Positions 9,945 to 19,248 of a stretch of 48,143 nt of DNA are shown one piece after another. Made by a program: the position numbers and the translations under genes. This DNA is from Acetobacter sicerae (lineage in GTDB: Bacteria > Pseudomonadota > Alphaproteobacteria > Acetobacterales > Acetobacteraceae), in NCBI RefSeq assembly GCF_011516765.1, contig NZ_JAAABN010000018.1, positions 1 through 48,143 of the forward strand, given 5' to 3'. Position 1 is the first letter of the stretch. Every line of letters starts with the position of its first letter. The notes beneath the pieces were generated by a model, which was given only the letters and a program-made list of their open reading frames with translations, had not been told where the DNA came from and ran no database searches.

Positions 9945-9989
9945 GTGTCCGTAAGCTCCTGATTGCGTGGGTGACAAAGCGAGGCCGCC

Positions 9990-10532
9990 TTAGTCGACAA
10001 GACCGATTGTCATGGGAATGGGGTTGCGCATGCTGTTTGCAACCGGCGAAAAGTAGTTGGCATGCTGGACAATTTCATCCAGTTCTTCACGGGAGGCATC
10101 GCCTTCTACCGCGACTTTTACACGGATTTTCTGAAAGCCCATCTGCTCGGGCTTGCGGTCCGCACCACCGGCACCCCATGCCGCCGTGTTGCTAATATCG
10201 CCTTCAATCCAGAGTTCGAGCTTGCTCAGCTTGACGTTGCGATAGGTCGCAACCGCCGTAATGCCCACGGCAAGACAGCCGCCAAGGGCCGACAGCACGA
10301 TCTCGCCCGGGGCGGGGGCCGTGTTCTGGCCGAAAAGGTGCAGGGGTTCATCCACGACGACCGGCGCGTGATCGCCCACATAGCTGAGTGTGCGGTACTG
10401 GCCCTCGCACACGGTATGCACCTTGTTGGTGCCGTAGCCATCCGGATTGGAACAACCTTTGTTGCCGAATTCAAGTAGCCCGTCGCGGTCAATCGGGCGC
10501 AGGTAGGATGTTACGGTTTCTGTCTTGTTCAT
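9990..10532 (-). CDS. OsmC/Ohr-family protein
   Basis: This 180-residue protein matches the OsmC fold, with the conserved ALGGCLAVGITAVA helix that carries the first reactive cysteine. In true peroxidases a second cysteine lies in a CPVS motif; here the equivalent segment reads NYFSPVANSM and has no cysteine. The protein may therefore be a non-peroxidase relative, perhaps binding or hydrolysing a small molecule. Another cysteine at HTVCEGQ lies nearer the N-terminus. It is the first gene of the minus-strand operon; the ATG at 10532 has AAGGGA upstream. OsmC-like genes often accompany uptake operons for sulfur or nitrogen compounds, but the role here is unknown. Confidence 0.85.
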   Translation of the reverse strand: MNKTETVTSYLRPIDRDGLLEFGNKGCSNPDGYGTNKVHTVCEGQYRTLSYVGDHAPVVVDEPLHLFGQNTAPAPGEIVLSALGGCLAVGITAVATYRNVKLSKLELWIEGDISNTAAWGAGGADRKPEQMGFQKIRVKVAVEGDASREELDEIVQHANYFSPVANSMRNPIPMTIGLVD

Positions 10533-11388
10533 TTGTCAGGACGTCCCTTTAAGTGGTCTGCCGGCTCATGGCCTGATCAGATTATTCTCTCTCCCAAACA
10601 AACCCACACTTTTTTATAAAAAATAGACAATGCATTGTTTTGTTTGGAAAAAATTTCAGCCTTGCGGGATATAGAGTTCGCCAATTGTCAACTTTGTCAG
10701 CTTTGTCGGGTTACATTTGTGGCGGCAGGGTGTGGAGATAACAGGAGCAAGATATGGTGTGTGAGAGAGGGCATTTTGCATCACCGCTAGTCAATTAACA
10801 TTTAATTTTGTAGACTAATATAATTCACAATAAAATAAAATTAAAAATAGCAAATGTGAAGCTAAACAATCATTAAAAATAGTGTAATTAGCGATATGAT
10901 AATTGTTTGAATTTATAAAATCATTTTGTAGTAAATATTTTTTGGAAAATTTTTTAATTCTGGTCATGTGGGGAGAGATAGTATCCCGATGACGCAGCCG
11001 CTCTAATCTGCCGCAATACTCAGTTCTGACACGCAGCGGCAAGAAGCGTGCCCGACCGTGTACGGGTCTCGCCATAAAACCTGAAGGATCAGGTGTCGCG
11101 TCAGGTAACGGCCGAGGTTGCGATCCAGCCGAACAGTCCATTTGGCGCTGACCATTTGCCAGCGTTCCACGGAGTTTGGGTTTTCAGTGTGGGTGATGGG
11201 AGGCGTATGCCTTATTCCATGACACGTTTTCCAGAAGGACTGCTTGTATGCAGTGAAGCGGAGAATGCGCTCATATGAGGAGAAACGGCATCAGTTCATA
11301 GTGAAATGACGGACGGTCCGCTTCAGGGCATGACACATGGAAATTTGTATGTCTGAGAAGAGGCCGAAGCCGTCACCCCCGACCCCAT
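10533..11388. other. AT-rich intergenic gap between catabolic operon and plasmid block
   Basis: This 0.86-kb stretch has no convincing gene. The part from about 10,790 to 10,960 is strongly AT-rich, and two short open frames (10,815-11,141 minus; 11,093-11,278 plus) have no motif. The 150 bp next to the OsmC gene must contain the operon promoter. I looked for a sigma-54 site there and found only a poor GG-N10-GC match near 10,560-10,575. The gap marks a change in gene content and may be the border of an acquired segment. Confidence 0.5.
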
Positions 11389-12261
11389 TCACCTTCCAAG
11401 TGATCTGACCAGCTCCGCAAGAGCCCGGCGAACCTTCGGCGCAGCCCATTCGCGCAGCATCTTTTCTCCGCCAGCCTCGTGCTCCAGCGTGTAAGGACTG
11501 GCCTCAATCGGCGGCATCTGCATGACGTGGTCCTTCCCGCCTGCCGGCACGGCCGGGAACGGATCGATCCGCACGAGTTGCGTCAGCAGGGCGACCGTGA
11601 TGACGCGGCATTGAGGCGACGACGTATTGAGACAGACGTAGGCGCCGCTTCCTTCTGTCACCGGATCGTAAATCGCCTTCCAGGTGATAGCAGGAACCGG
11701 AATCCGGTGCGGGCCGACGGTATCGGTTCTGTCCGGGTCATAACCGGGACCGGTGACAACATAAAGTTCTCCATCCCTGTCCGCGAGCCCGCGCACGGCA
11801 CTTTCCACGCCCACCCAGGCGCCCCGGTTCAGCTCGGCGGTCTGAGGCACGATATTGGAGAGTGCGTACGTCTCGGCCTGCCATGAAAGGCCAGCCTCAT
11901 CGCCGCTCGGAACAAGGTGGCCTCTGTTGTATCCGCTCGATCTGAAGTCATAAAGTTCGGCCCTCATCGTGTCAGGGAGGCGGGCGTCCGGATAGAAGCG
12001 GCTGCTGCGGGGGGTACGCTCCGCCACTTCGAGATTCTCTTCCGAGAGATACTCGGCGGCCCAGAGCGCGCCTTTCGTATGCTCGGACGCCAGGACGGCG
12101 TACCCGTGATTACAGAGCATCACGCTGCCGATCCGCAACGTCTCGTCCATCACGGCAGGAGGTTGTCCGCCGAAAAACTGACCCGCACAGGAAACCGTCT
12201 GCGCGACGGCAGGCGTTGATACGCACACCACCACACCGGCGGCCAGAAGCAGACTACGCAT
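11389..12261 (-). CDS. Exported DNA/RNA non-specific endonuclease
   Basis: The protein has a clear signal peptide (MRSLLLAAGVVVCVSTPAVAQ) followed by a beta-beta-alpha metal nuclease domain of the NUC1/Serratia type. The active-site block reads YNRGHLVPSGDE in place of the usual DRGH, keeping the catalytic His. The metal-binding Asn motif is present (SNIVPQTAELNRGAWVGVE). It would act in the periplasm or outside the cell; plasmids often carry this gene, perhaps for transfer or nutrient use. I chose the ATG at 12261, which overlaps the upstream small gene's stop (TGATG); the frame stays open for 23 more codons, but those codons precede the signal peptide. Confidence 0.85.
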   Translation of the reverse strand: MRSLLLAAGVVVCVSTPAVAQTVSCAGQFFGGQPPAVMDETLRIGSVMLCNHGYAVLASEHTKGALWAAEYLSEENLEVAERTPRSSRFYPDARLPDTMRAELYDFRSSGYNRGHLVPSGDEAGLSWQAETYALSNIVPQTAELNRGAWVGVESAVRGLADRDGELYVVTGPGYDPDRTDTVGPHRIPVPAITWKAIYDPVTEGSGAYVCLNTSSPQCRVITVALLTQLVRIDPFPAVPAGGKDHVMQMPPIEASPYTLEHEAGGEKMLREWAAPKVRRALAELVRSLGR

Positions 12262-12476
12262 CAGACGCCCCGTTTCATTGCAGCCGGCGGGACCGAGCGA
12301 CCGAGATGGCGGTGCTCCCGGCAATACCACTCCTCCCCTGAGCGCGTATTGAAACCGAACATTGCTCCTTTTCCGCAGGCCTTGCAGCTATGCGCGTATC
12401 CATGGCCTGCCGACTGGGGTCGAAGCGATGCTTGTGACTGGTTTCCGAAAAAATCCATTGGTGGTTCGTCTCTCAT
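12261..12476 (-). CDS. Small protein with a zinc-ribbon-like Cys/His motif
   Basis: A 71-residue protein of unknown function. Its core has CKACG followed about 18 residues later by CREH, a CxxC...CxxH arrangement that could bind zinc. The ATG at 12476 lies just past the stop of the split helicase gene, and its own stop overlaps the nuclease start, so it sits in a tight minus-strand run and is likely to be real. No family was recognised. Confidence 0.6.
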   Translation of the reverse strand: MRDEPPMDFFGNQSQASLRPQSAGHGYAHSCKACGKGAMFGFNTRSGEEWYCREHRHLGRSVPPAAMKRGV

Positions 12477-12478
12477 GG

Positions 12479-13673
12479 TCAAAGCCCCAGTGCATCAAGT
12501 TCACGGTCAGCCTGCGCCCAGCGTCCACCTGACTGGCGTGGCTCGTCGCGGCCGTGATTCCAGCCACGGATCCTGTTTTCCAGCGGGATCTCATCGATGA
12601 AGCGTGACGGCGCGGAAGAGCCGCCCTGGCGGTAATCACAGAAGCTGATGGTAGCCTGTGTCATGGCCCGGGTGAGCGCGACATAAGCAAGGCGACGCTC
12701 CTCATCGAGATTGCGCGCCATGCCGCCCGGAAAGATGGCCTCCTCCCACGCCGGCAGAAAGACGTGGCGGAATTCCAGTCCTTTTGCCCTGTGCATGGTG
12801 ATGAGCTGCACCCGGTCCTTTCCCTTCTCCCCGGGCGCCCCGCTCGCCAGAGCCGCGTGCTCCATCAGATGCTCCACACGCCGGAAGCTGTCGGCCAGTT
12901 CTGTCAGCTCGGCAAGGTTTTCCCTCTGGGTCGCGGCCTCATCACTGTCATCAGCGCGGAGCATGTCCAGATAGCCCGTTTCCTCAAGCAGCCACGTCAG
13001 ACGTTGTCCGAGCGTCTCGTCATCACGCGCTCCGGCTCGCCTGAGGATCTGGATAAAGCCGTCGAGCGCCAGACCGCACCTGGGAGGCAGGCGCGTTCGC
13101 GTGGCGGCGGCACACAGCGACAGACCGAAACCTGCCGCCTCAGCCTCGATCATCCCCAGACCCTTCGCTCCGAGACCCCGGGCAGGCTTGTTGGCAACCC
13201 GACGAAAGGCCTCATCGGACTGGCGCTCATCCGGGCACGAGGAAAGGGTCAGGAGCGCCAGAGCGTCCTTGACGGCTGTTCGCTGATAGAAACCGACATC
13301 GCCGACGATCTCATAAGGGACGCGCGCATGCAGCAGCGCTTCCTCCAGTGCCCGTGACAGTCTGTTCTGACGGTAAATGATCGCCATGTCGTGCCAGGCT
13401 GCGCCTGCAGCCGCTCGGCGGCCGATCTCGCGGGCAATCGCCTCAGCCTCCTCGCTGGCGTAGGAAAACCCCAGCACTTCGATCGGCAGCCCCTCACCCC
13501 GGCGGGTAAACAACGTCTTCTCGATCCGGGATGGATCAAACGAGATCACGGCGTTCGACGCATCGAGAATATGACTGGTGGAGCGGAAATTCTCCTCCAG
13601 CTTGAATGTCTTCGCGTTCGGGAATTCTCTTGAGAAATTGCGGAGAAATCCGACCTTCGCGCCGCGCCAGGAA
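12479..13673 (-). pseudogene. UvrD/PcrA-type helicase, C-terminal half (split by insertion)
   Basis: This holds the second half of a superfamily 1A helicase: WRGA at 13660-13669, KLEENFRS (motif IV), MHRAKGLEFRHVFLP (motif V) and LAYVALTRAM (motif VI). The frame has no ATG before 13549, where it could at most begin as a truncated protein, and it runs without a stop up to the junction. The first half lies at 19249-20112. From the junction, the C-terminal part codes for about 397 residues; with 287 residues from the other part the sum is about 684, the usual size for this family. It was therefore interrupted rather than deleted. The fragment lacks the ATPase site and cannot be a helicase by itself. 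Confidence 0.9.
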
Positions 13674-13679
13674 TTTATG

Positions 13680-13688
13680 TGGAATACA
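13680..13688. repeat. Left terminal inverted repeat of the recombinase element
   Basis: TGGAATACA on the plus strand, 6 bp inside the left edge of the element; its exact complement is at 19234-19242. It is a candidate recombinase-binding arm. Confidence 0.6.
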
Positions 13689-13713
13689 ATTTCACAACCT
13701 CAAAAAAGCAATT

Positions 13714-15933
13714 TTAAGGTTTCTTTAGGCGGGATAGATGACCTGTACCTGACGTACCCACCAGCCAGTCTCTCAGTTTTGACCAACGTAGCCTTCCGCC
13801 CTGATTTCGCACAGCTATGGCCAGAGCCTTCTTCTGCCCGACCAGCACGACGAGCTTCCGCCCCCGTGTAACACCGGTATAAAGCAGGTTCCGCGCCAGC
13901 ATCGTATAATGCTGCGTCACCAGCGGGATGACCACTACCGGATATTCCGAGCCCTGGCTCTTGTGAATGGTCGTCGCGTAGGCCAGCACCAGTTCGTCCA
14001 ACTCGCCGAAGCCGTAAACGACCTCCCGTCCATCGAATAAGACCGTCAGTTCGCCCTCTTCCACATCGATCTTGTCGATAACGCCGAGATCCCCGTTGAA
14101 GACGTCCCGGTCATAATCGTTGGCGATCTGCATCACCTTGTCGCCGGGACCGTAGGTCCAGCCGAACCGCTCGACCTTCACGTCGCCTGCCGGGTTCAGC
14201 GCCTGCTGCAACTCGATATTCAGCGACCGTGCGCCCAGCCCACCCCGGTTCATCGGGCAGAGCACCTGCACGTCGCGGACCGGGTCCAGCCCGAACCGCG
14301 CCGGGATGCGGTCCTTCACCACGGCCAGCAACTTGCGCAGTCCGACCTCGGGCTCAGCCGCCTCCACGAAATAGAAATCCGATCCCTCTTCCGCGCTCAG
14401 CTCCGGCATCTTCCCTTCGTTGATCCGGTGCGCGTTGGTGATGATCCGGCTCTGTGCCGCCTGGCGGAACACCTCGGTCAGGCGCACCACAGGGACAGCA
14501 TCGGAGCCAATGATATCGGCCAGCACCTGCCCCGGTCCGACAGAAGGCAACTGGTCCACGTCGCCGACGATCAGCAGAGCCGCGCTGTCAGGTAACGCGC
14601 GCAGCAGGGAGCGCATCAGCAGCACGTCGACCATGCTGACCTCGTCCACAACCAGCAGGTCGCAGGTCAGCGGGTTGGTATCGTCCCGTTTGAAACTGCC
14701 ATTGCCCGGATCCGTCTCCAGCAGTCTATGGATGGTCTTGCCTTCCAGCCCCGTGCTTTCCGACAGGCGCTTCGCCGCCCGGCCGGTCGGCGCGCAAAGT
14801 TGCACGTCTGTGCCCTTGGCAGTCACGATCTTCAGAATGGCGTTGACCAGCGTGGTCTTGCCCACGCCAGGACCACCCGTGATCACCAGCACCTTGCTAC
14901 GCAGTGCAAGGCGCACCGCTTCCTGCTGGCTGGGCGCCATGGCAAGTCCGGTCTTGCCTTCCACCCAAGTCATGGCCTTTTCAGCATCGATCTCCGGCCA
15001 GGGCGGCCGACCCACGGCGCAGGCGCGCAATCGCTCGGCGATGCTCTGCTCCGCGCGATAGAGACCAGCCAAGAAGATGCAACTCGTCTCTCCCACGCTA
15101 TCAGCGACCACGTCTCCCGCTTCCAGCTCCAGCGCGAGGGCTGTTTCGATCAGAGGGGCGGCGACCTCCAGCAGTTCGGCGATGCTGGTCAGGAGTTCAC
15201 CGACCGGGAGGCCGCAATGCCCTTCATCCATCGCCTCACCAAGGGCATAGGAGATCCCGGCCCTCACCCGGATCATGGCATCAGGCGCGATCCCCATCTT
15301 CCGGGCGATCTGGTCGGCGGTTTTGAAGCCGATGCCCCGGATGTCCTTCGCCAACCGATAGGGGTTCTCGCTGATCAGTCTGACCGCATCCTGCCCGTAG
15401 GTCTTGAAGATCCGTACCGCCCGCGACGTGCCGACGCCGTTGCTGTGCAGGAACAGCATGATCTCGCGGATCACCTTCTGGTCTACCCAGCCACCGACAA
15501 TCCGTTCGGCCCGCTTGGGACCAATGCCTGTCACTTCCCGCAGGCGATGCGGTTCCTGCTCGATCAGGTCGAACACGGCCTCGCCGAACGCTTTCACCAG
15601 TTTTTTGGCATAGACGGGACCAATGCCCCGGATCATGACCGAGCCGAGATAGCGCTCTATGCCTTCGACCGTGGTCGGCGGACTGGCCTTGAGGAACTCC
15701 GCCTTGAACTGCAAGCCGTGGGTGTGGTCGTTGAACCAGCGCCCCGACATCTGCACGAACTCACCCGCCGAGATCATGGCGGCATGGCCGACGACAGTGA
15801 CCAGATCGCGCTGCCCCCGCACCTTCACCCGCAGGACGCAGAAACCGTTCTCGGCATTGTGGAACGTCACCCGCTCCACGAGGCCGGCCAGCGCTTCCGT
15901 TTGGCATTGTTCTCCAACCACGGCACTGGTCAT
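13714..15933 (-). CDS. RecD2-like ATP-dependent DNA helicase
   Basis: A superfamily 1B 5'-3' helicase of 739 residues, the usual RecD2 size. The N-terminal third has the helix-hairpin-helix repeats of RecD2 (IRGIGPVYAKKLVKAFGE, VTGIGPKRAERI, IRGIGFKTADQIA). Helicase motifs follow: Walker A GGPGVGKTT near residue 353, motif II DEVSMVD near 430, motif III GDVDQLPSVGPGQ, motif V TIHKSQGSEYP and motif VI LLYTGVTRG. The chosen ATG at 15933 overlaps the stop of the large recombinase as ATGA, so the two are probably co-translated; an in-frame ATG at 15972 is possible. Its base composition is closer to the plasmid backbone than that of the two recombinases, suggesting a later recruitment. A role in processing recombination intermediates is plausible but unproven. 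Confidence 0.9.
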   Translation of the reverse strand: MTSAVVGEQCQTEALAGLVERVTFHNAENGFCVLRVKVRGQRDLVTVVGHAAMISAGEFVQMSGRWFNDHTHGLQFKAEFLKASPPTTVEGIERYLGSVMIRGIGPVYAKKLVKAFGEAVFDLIEQEPHRLREVTGIGPKRAERIVGGWVDQKVIREIMLFLHSNGVGTSRAVRIFKTYGQDAVRLISENPYRLAKDIRGIGFKTADQIARKMGIAPDAMIRVRAGISYALGEAMDEGHCGLPVGELLTSIAELLEVAAPLIETALALELEAGDVVADSVGETSCIFLAGLYRAEQSIAERLRACAVGRPPWPEIDAEKAMTWVEGKTGLAMAPSQQEAVRLALRSKVLVITGGPGVGKTTLVNAILKIVTAKGTDVQLCAPTGRAAKRLSESTGLEGKTIHRLLETDPGNGSFKRDDTNPLTCDLLVVDEVSMVDVLLMRSLLRALPDSAALLIVGDVDQLPSVGPGQVLADIIGSDAVPVVRLTEVFRQAAQSRIITNAHRINEGKMPELSAEEGSDFYFVEAAEPEVGLRKLLAVVKDRIPARFGLDPVRDVQVLCPMNRGGLGARSLNIELQQALNPAGDVKVERFGWTYGPGDKVMQIANDYDRDVFNGDLGVIDKIDVEEGELTVLFDGREVVYGFGELDELVLAYATTIHKSQGSEYPVVVIPLVTQHYTMLARNLLYTGVTRGRKLVVLVGQKKALAIAVRNQGGRLRWSKLRDWLVGTSGTGHLSRLKKP

Positions 15934-18155
15934 TCTGATTCTGTGAACGGAGAAGACACTTGGGAACCGCATGTTGCCGAAATTTCGCCAGGCGTTCGGC
16001 CATCCAGCGCTGGCTTATCTCGAAGCTTGTTTAACATTCCCTCCAATGCTTCAACGTCTCCGGACACGGCATCCCGTTCCTCTGGGCTTAACCAGACCTC
16101 TTCCAGTAAACGATTGGCTGCTTGCTGAGCGGCCAGGACAACGCCCTTGGCGCTTGGCTTCGGAATATTGAAATAACAGCGTGCGCATGCCATGCAATGC
16201 GGACAAGTGCTCCAAAACGCATTGCTACAGTAAGAATCACCTAAATCGTAATACTTCCAAGGTGCTCCATCCTTCGTTGCGCCTGCCGCAATAACCTCCT
16301 TATCAATAACAATTTCGATCATCCGCGCCGCCTGATCCGCCTTGGCAAACGCACTCGCCAATTGCGTAGGTTTCGACCGAACATAGCTCATCGTCGATTG
16401 AACGGACGTATGGCCGCACCATTTTGCCAAATCGAATATTGTCATTCCTTGCGGAACGCTGGCCAGCATAGAAACGGCTGAAGCCCGTCCACGGTGACTT
16501 GTAATACGGCCTTTACTGTCCTCAATCGGAATACCAGCCTTTTTGCACAAAAGCGGGATAACAGTCTGATTTAAAACTTCCTTCGCGATTGGCCTGTTCC
16601 GAAGTTGAAAGAGAAAATGTACATGTTCACCGGTTCGCCGATCAAGATGTTTGCGGGGTGACGCTCGTTTTTTCATCCAGGCCGTAATGTACTTATGAAC
16701 AGCATGGCCGACCGGTTTAGTGTACGCGACCGAAGTTTTACCTTCCGGAACATCAAGCCAGCAGACCTGCCCTGCCGGAACGACGTTGCCAGACTGATCA
16801 ACCACATCCTCTGATTGCTCGCGCGTGCAGCCGACCCGAAGTCGGGCGATCTCATTGCTCCGAAGGCCTGCATGTGTCCACACCACGGCGATTGCCTGCA
16901 ACAGGGCGAATGGATAGAAACAGTCAGGAGAAAGATCGTCTGGTTCAATGTTGAAGCTGGCCCAGGTCAGTTTCAGCCAAGAAGCATCATCTATGGTCCT
17001 AGGATTTACGCCAAGATATTTCGCAATATTCTTCGGTGTCGAGAGATGATATCGCGGATTACACCGGAGCTGCGCCCATTCCCAACTCTGAATATCAGAT
17101 AAAAACCGACGCATAACCTGATAATAAGCAACTTTCGTTGGAGCCTGTAGAGGCTGGCCAACTGTTGGGATCAGACGATAATCAAAGGTGGAACCGCCCC
17201 AATCGCCAATACGTAACCTGTCGACGGCGGCGAGATAGTCGGCACATACCGATACCGTCCATTGCTCTGGTCCTGTGACCTCAGGATGCTCGCGACCCAA
17301 CCAGATTCCGATACGGGTCAGAGTGTTGTAAACTGCTCGCCTCGACCCTTCTCGCAAGGTTGTTGTTTCCAACCAACGTCGGCACCATGTCATCCACTCA
17401 GGATTGATATTATCAGTTTCAGTTCCATGACGAGGTTGGTATGCCCGGAAATGAATAACCTTCGATGTAAGCCCCATTGCGGCCAAACCGTTTGACAATA
17501 TTCCAATCCGCTTGGCGATATGATTTCCTGTGTAACACTCTCGTGTATGTTCCAGTATCTTCCTATCAAAACTTTCAAGTTTTGGATTCTCGCCTTGTAA
17601 TGCAACTGCAGCAAATACTGATGGTACGAGGGGCCGAACGGTCTGACAGACGAAGCCGACACGGGTTAGGGCCGAGAACAGACGCTCACATTCTGTATCA
17701 ACAATCTCCGCTCCAAAAACCAATCGGGCAACGACAGCCGTCGCCACATTGCGTTGAATTTTGTACACGCTTCGAAAACCACACAGAAGATAAGCGACTG
17801 CAATCAACTGCGGTACCATTCCGGTTTTTTTCAGAACAGGACTATTATTGATAATCTCAACCCACAGGTCTTCACTCCACCCCCAGTAGGGTTTTTCCTG
17901 GTGTGCGACCGTCAGAAGCAAATACTTCAAAGCACGATGGCTGTTAGCGCGGTCGAGATTGCTGCGATACAGGATGTCCGTCAGAGGCTTATGAAGACGC
18001 GGAGCCTGCCGTTTCGTAATAACAAGATTTTCTTCTTTCCAACGTCTGACAACTTTTAATTCGTCTGCAGACAATGTCGCCCGTCTGTCGTATTCATCGA
18101 GATTAATGTGGAATTTGTATTCGGGCTGGATGTGAGAAACCTGATATTCGGCCAC
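15930..18155 (-). CDS. Large tyrosine recombinase (TnpB-like)
   Basis: A 741-residue tyrosine recombinase. The catalytic residues are in the C-terminal half: Arg in HAGLRSNEIARLRVG, the His-x-x-Arg box in ITSHRGRASAVSML, and His plus the nucleophile Tyr in CGHTSVQSTMSYVR. A cysteine-rich tail follows (YCSNAFWSTCPHCMACARC), as seen in Tn554 TnpB relatives, and may bind zinc. I chose a GTG start at 18155 because GGAGGA lies 7 bases upstream; a TTG at 18185 is weaker. It begins 4 bp after the smaller recombinase gene. The long N-terminal region has no family that I can name. It probably acts with the neighbouring recombinase on the element ends. Confidence 0.88.
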   Translation of the reverse strand: MAEYQVSHIQPEYKFHINLDEYDRRATLSADELKVVRRWKEENLVITKRQAPRLHKPLTDILYRSNLDRANSHRALKYLLLTVAHQEKPYWGWSEDLWVEIINNSPVLKKTGMVPQLIAVAYLLCGFRSVYKIQRNVATAVVARLVFGAEIVDTECERLFSALTRVGFVCQTVRPLVPSVFAAVALQGENPKLESFDRKILEHTRECYTGNHIAKRIGILSNGLAAMGLTSKVIHFRAYQPRHGTETDNINPEWMTWCRRWLETTTLREGSRRAVYNTLTRIGIWLGREHPEVTGPEQWTVSVCADYLAAVDRLRIGDWGGSTFDYRLIPTVGQPLQAPTKVAYYQVMRRFLSDIQSWEWAQLRCNPRYHLSTPKNIAKYLGVNPRTIDDASWLKLTWASFNIEPDDLSPDCFYPFALLQAIAVVWTHAGLRSNEIARLRVGCTREQSEDVVDQSGNVVPAGQVCWLDVPEGKTSVAYTKPVGHAVHKYITAWMKKRASPRKHLDRRTGEHVHFLFQLRNRPIAKEVLNQTVIPLLCKKAGIPIEDSKGRITSHRGRASAVSMLASVPQGMTIFDLAKWCGHTSVQSTMSYVRSKPTQLASAFAKADQAARMIEIVIDKEVIAAGATKDGAPWKYYDLGDSYCSNAFWSTCPHCMACARCYFNIPKPSAKGVVLAAQQAANRLLEEVWLSPEERDAVSGDVEALEGMLNKLRDKPALDGRTPGEISATCGSQVSSPFTESE

Positions 18156-18159
18156 TGTT

Positions 18160-19191
18160 CTATCCTCCGAAGACCCTGTTACCAAGATTCATATCCATCT
18201 GTTCGACCGAGTGTGCGATTTTACGGAGAAGATCTTCACCAGATAGATGGATATAAAGTGTCGTACTTTGAACATTGCGGTGTCCGGCATACGTTGCGAT
18301 ATCGTGCAGACGCCAGCCTGACCGGGCCAAGTGCGTCAGTCTCAGATGTCTCAAGGTATGAGTACTGAACGCCGGTATGCCGGCTTGAAGGGCAAGACGT
18401 CTGACAGTTTTGCTCCATGACCACTTCGTTATGGGCTGTCGAAAGTTTCGATCTGACTCAGACAGAAACAAGGCACCTGAATGGGTTGTCGCACCGCGTC
18501 GACGATGTAAATACACTGCCAACACAGGACAAATCACTGCTGAGTAACAAACCACTCGAGCGTGTGCACTTTTACTCGTCTCAGCCCGAATAGTGAGGAG
18601 ACGTCTCGCAGGGTCAATATCCGACACCCTCAAACCTACTAACTCTTCTCGGCGCAGTGCGCCATAGTAGGCCAAGGCGAACATGAGGCGATTTCTGACT
18701 GTTTCCTGTGCGACTATTTCTTGCAAGCGAGCCCATTCTTCGTCAGATGGCAAATATGGCAGTAATTTGGAACGACGTACCAAACCATACCTGAACCCGA
18801 CATGCTCCGAGAGTGGGCCGCGCCCTACAACCGCCTGCCCTCGCGGCACCGGATTTCGATGTTTGATTCCTTCAAAGACCAAATGATCATACCAAAGTCG
18901 GACGGCGGACAGGCGCTGATGAAGCGTAGCATTGCTCACAGCAGCGCGAGTGGATAGGAAAGGAACGTCTTCTCCACGTAAATACCTTACAAATAGTGAA
19001 ACATGACTCAAAGTTGCTGCCTCAGGAGCAACACCTGCTGCCTCACAAAAAAACAGATACTGTTCCAGACCTCTGGCATAGGCGTCTATGGTAGCGGGCG
19101 AACGGCCAAGATTGTCGAGCAACGAAAGCCATAAGCATCCTTGAGAGTTCTCAGAAACCTGCGGATATCGTGACCATTTAGGCTCAGGCAT
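18160..19191 (-). CDS. Tyrosine recombinase (TnpA-like)
   Basis: A 343-residue site-specific recombinase. It has an N-terminal SAM-like DNA-binding domain (SPATIDAYARGLEQYLFFCEAAG), the first catalytic Arg in YYGALRREELVGLRV, the His-x-x-Arg box in HTLRHLRLTHLARSG, and the His and nucleophile Tyr in AGHRNVQSTTLYIHLS. The set is complete, so it should be active. The ATG at 19191 has GGGAGG about 6 bases upstream; an earlier start at 19212 is less likely. It is the first gene of the element and lies about 60 bp from its edge, so the promoter must be very close to, or within, the terminal sequence. Confidence 0.92.
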   Translation of the reverse strand: MPEPKWSRYPQVSENSQGCLWLSLLDNLGRSPATIDAYARGLEQYLFFCEAAGVAPEAATLSHVSLFVRYLRGEDVPFLSTRAAVSNATLHQRLSAVRLWYDHLVFEGIKHRNPVPRGQAVVGRGPLSEHVGFRYGLVRRSKLLPYLPSDEEWARLQEIVAQETVRNRLMFALAYYGALRREELVGLRVSDIDPARRLLTIRAETSKSAHARVVCYSAVICPVLAVYLHRRRGATTHSGALFLSESDRNFRQPITKWSWSKTVRRLALQAGIPAFSTHTLRHLRLTHLARSGWRLHDIATYAGHRNVQSTTLYIHLSGEDLLRKIAHSVEQMDMNLGNRVFGG

Positions 19192-19233
19192 CGTACCCTC
19201 CCTTTGCAACACGAAGGTATAGATTCAAGCCGA

Positions 19234-19242
19234 TGTATTCCA
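19234..19242. repeat. Right terminal inverted repeat of the recombinase element
   Basis: TGTATTCCA, the exact reverse complement of 13680-13688, 11 bp inside the right edge. Together they are the best candidates for the recombinase core-flanking arms. Confidence 0.6.
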
Positions 19243-19248
19243 ACTAAC

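Noticed and set aside
10557..10575. Possible sigma-54 promoter upstream of OsmC
   Set aside because: GG and GC are spaced by 10 bases, but the surrounding bases match TGGCAC and TTGCA poorly.
10815..11141. Minus-strand open frame of 108 codons
   Set aside because: Spans a strong AT-rich to GC-rich change, has no ribosome site or motif; not convincing.
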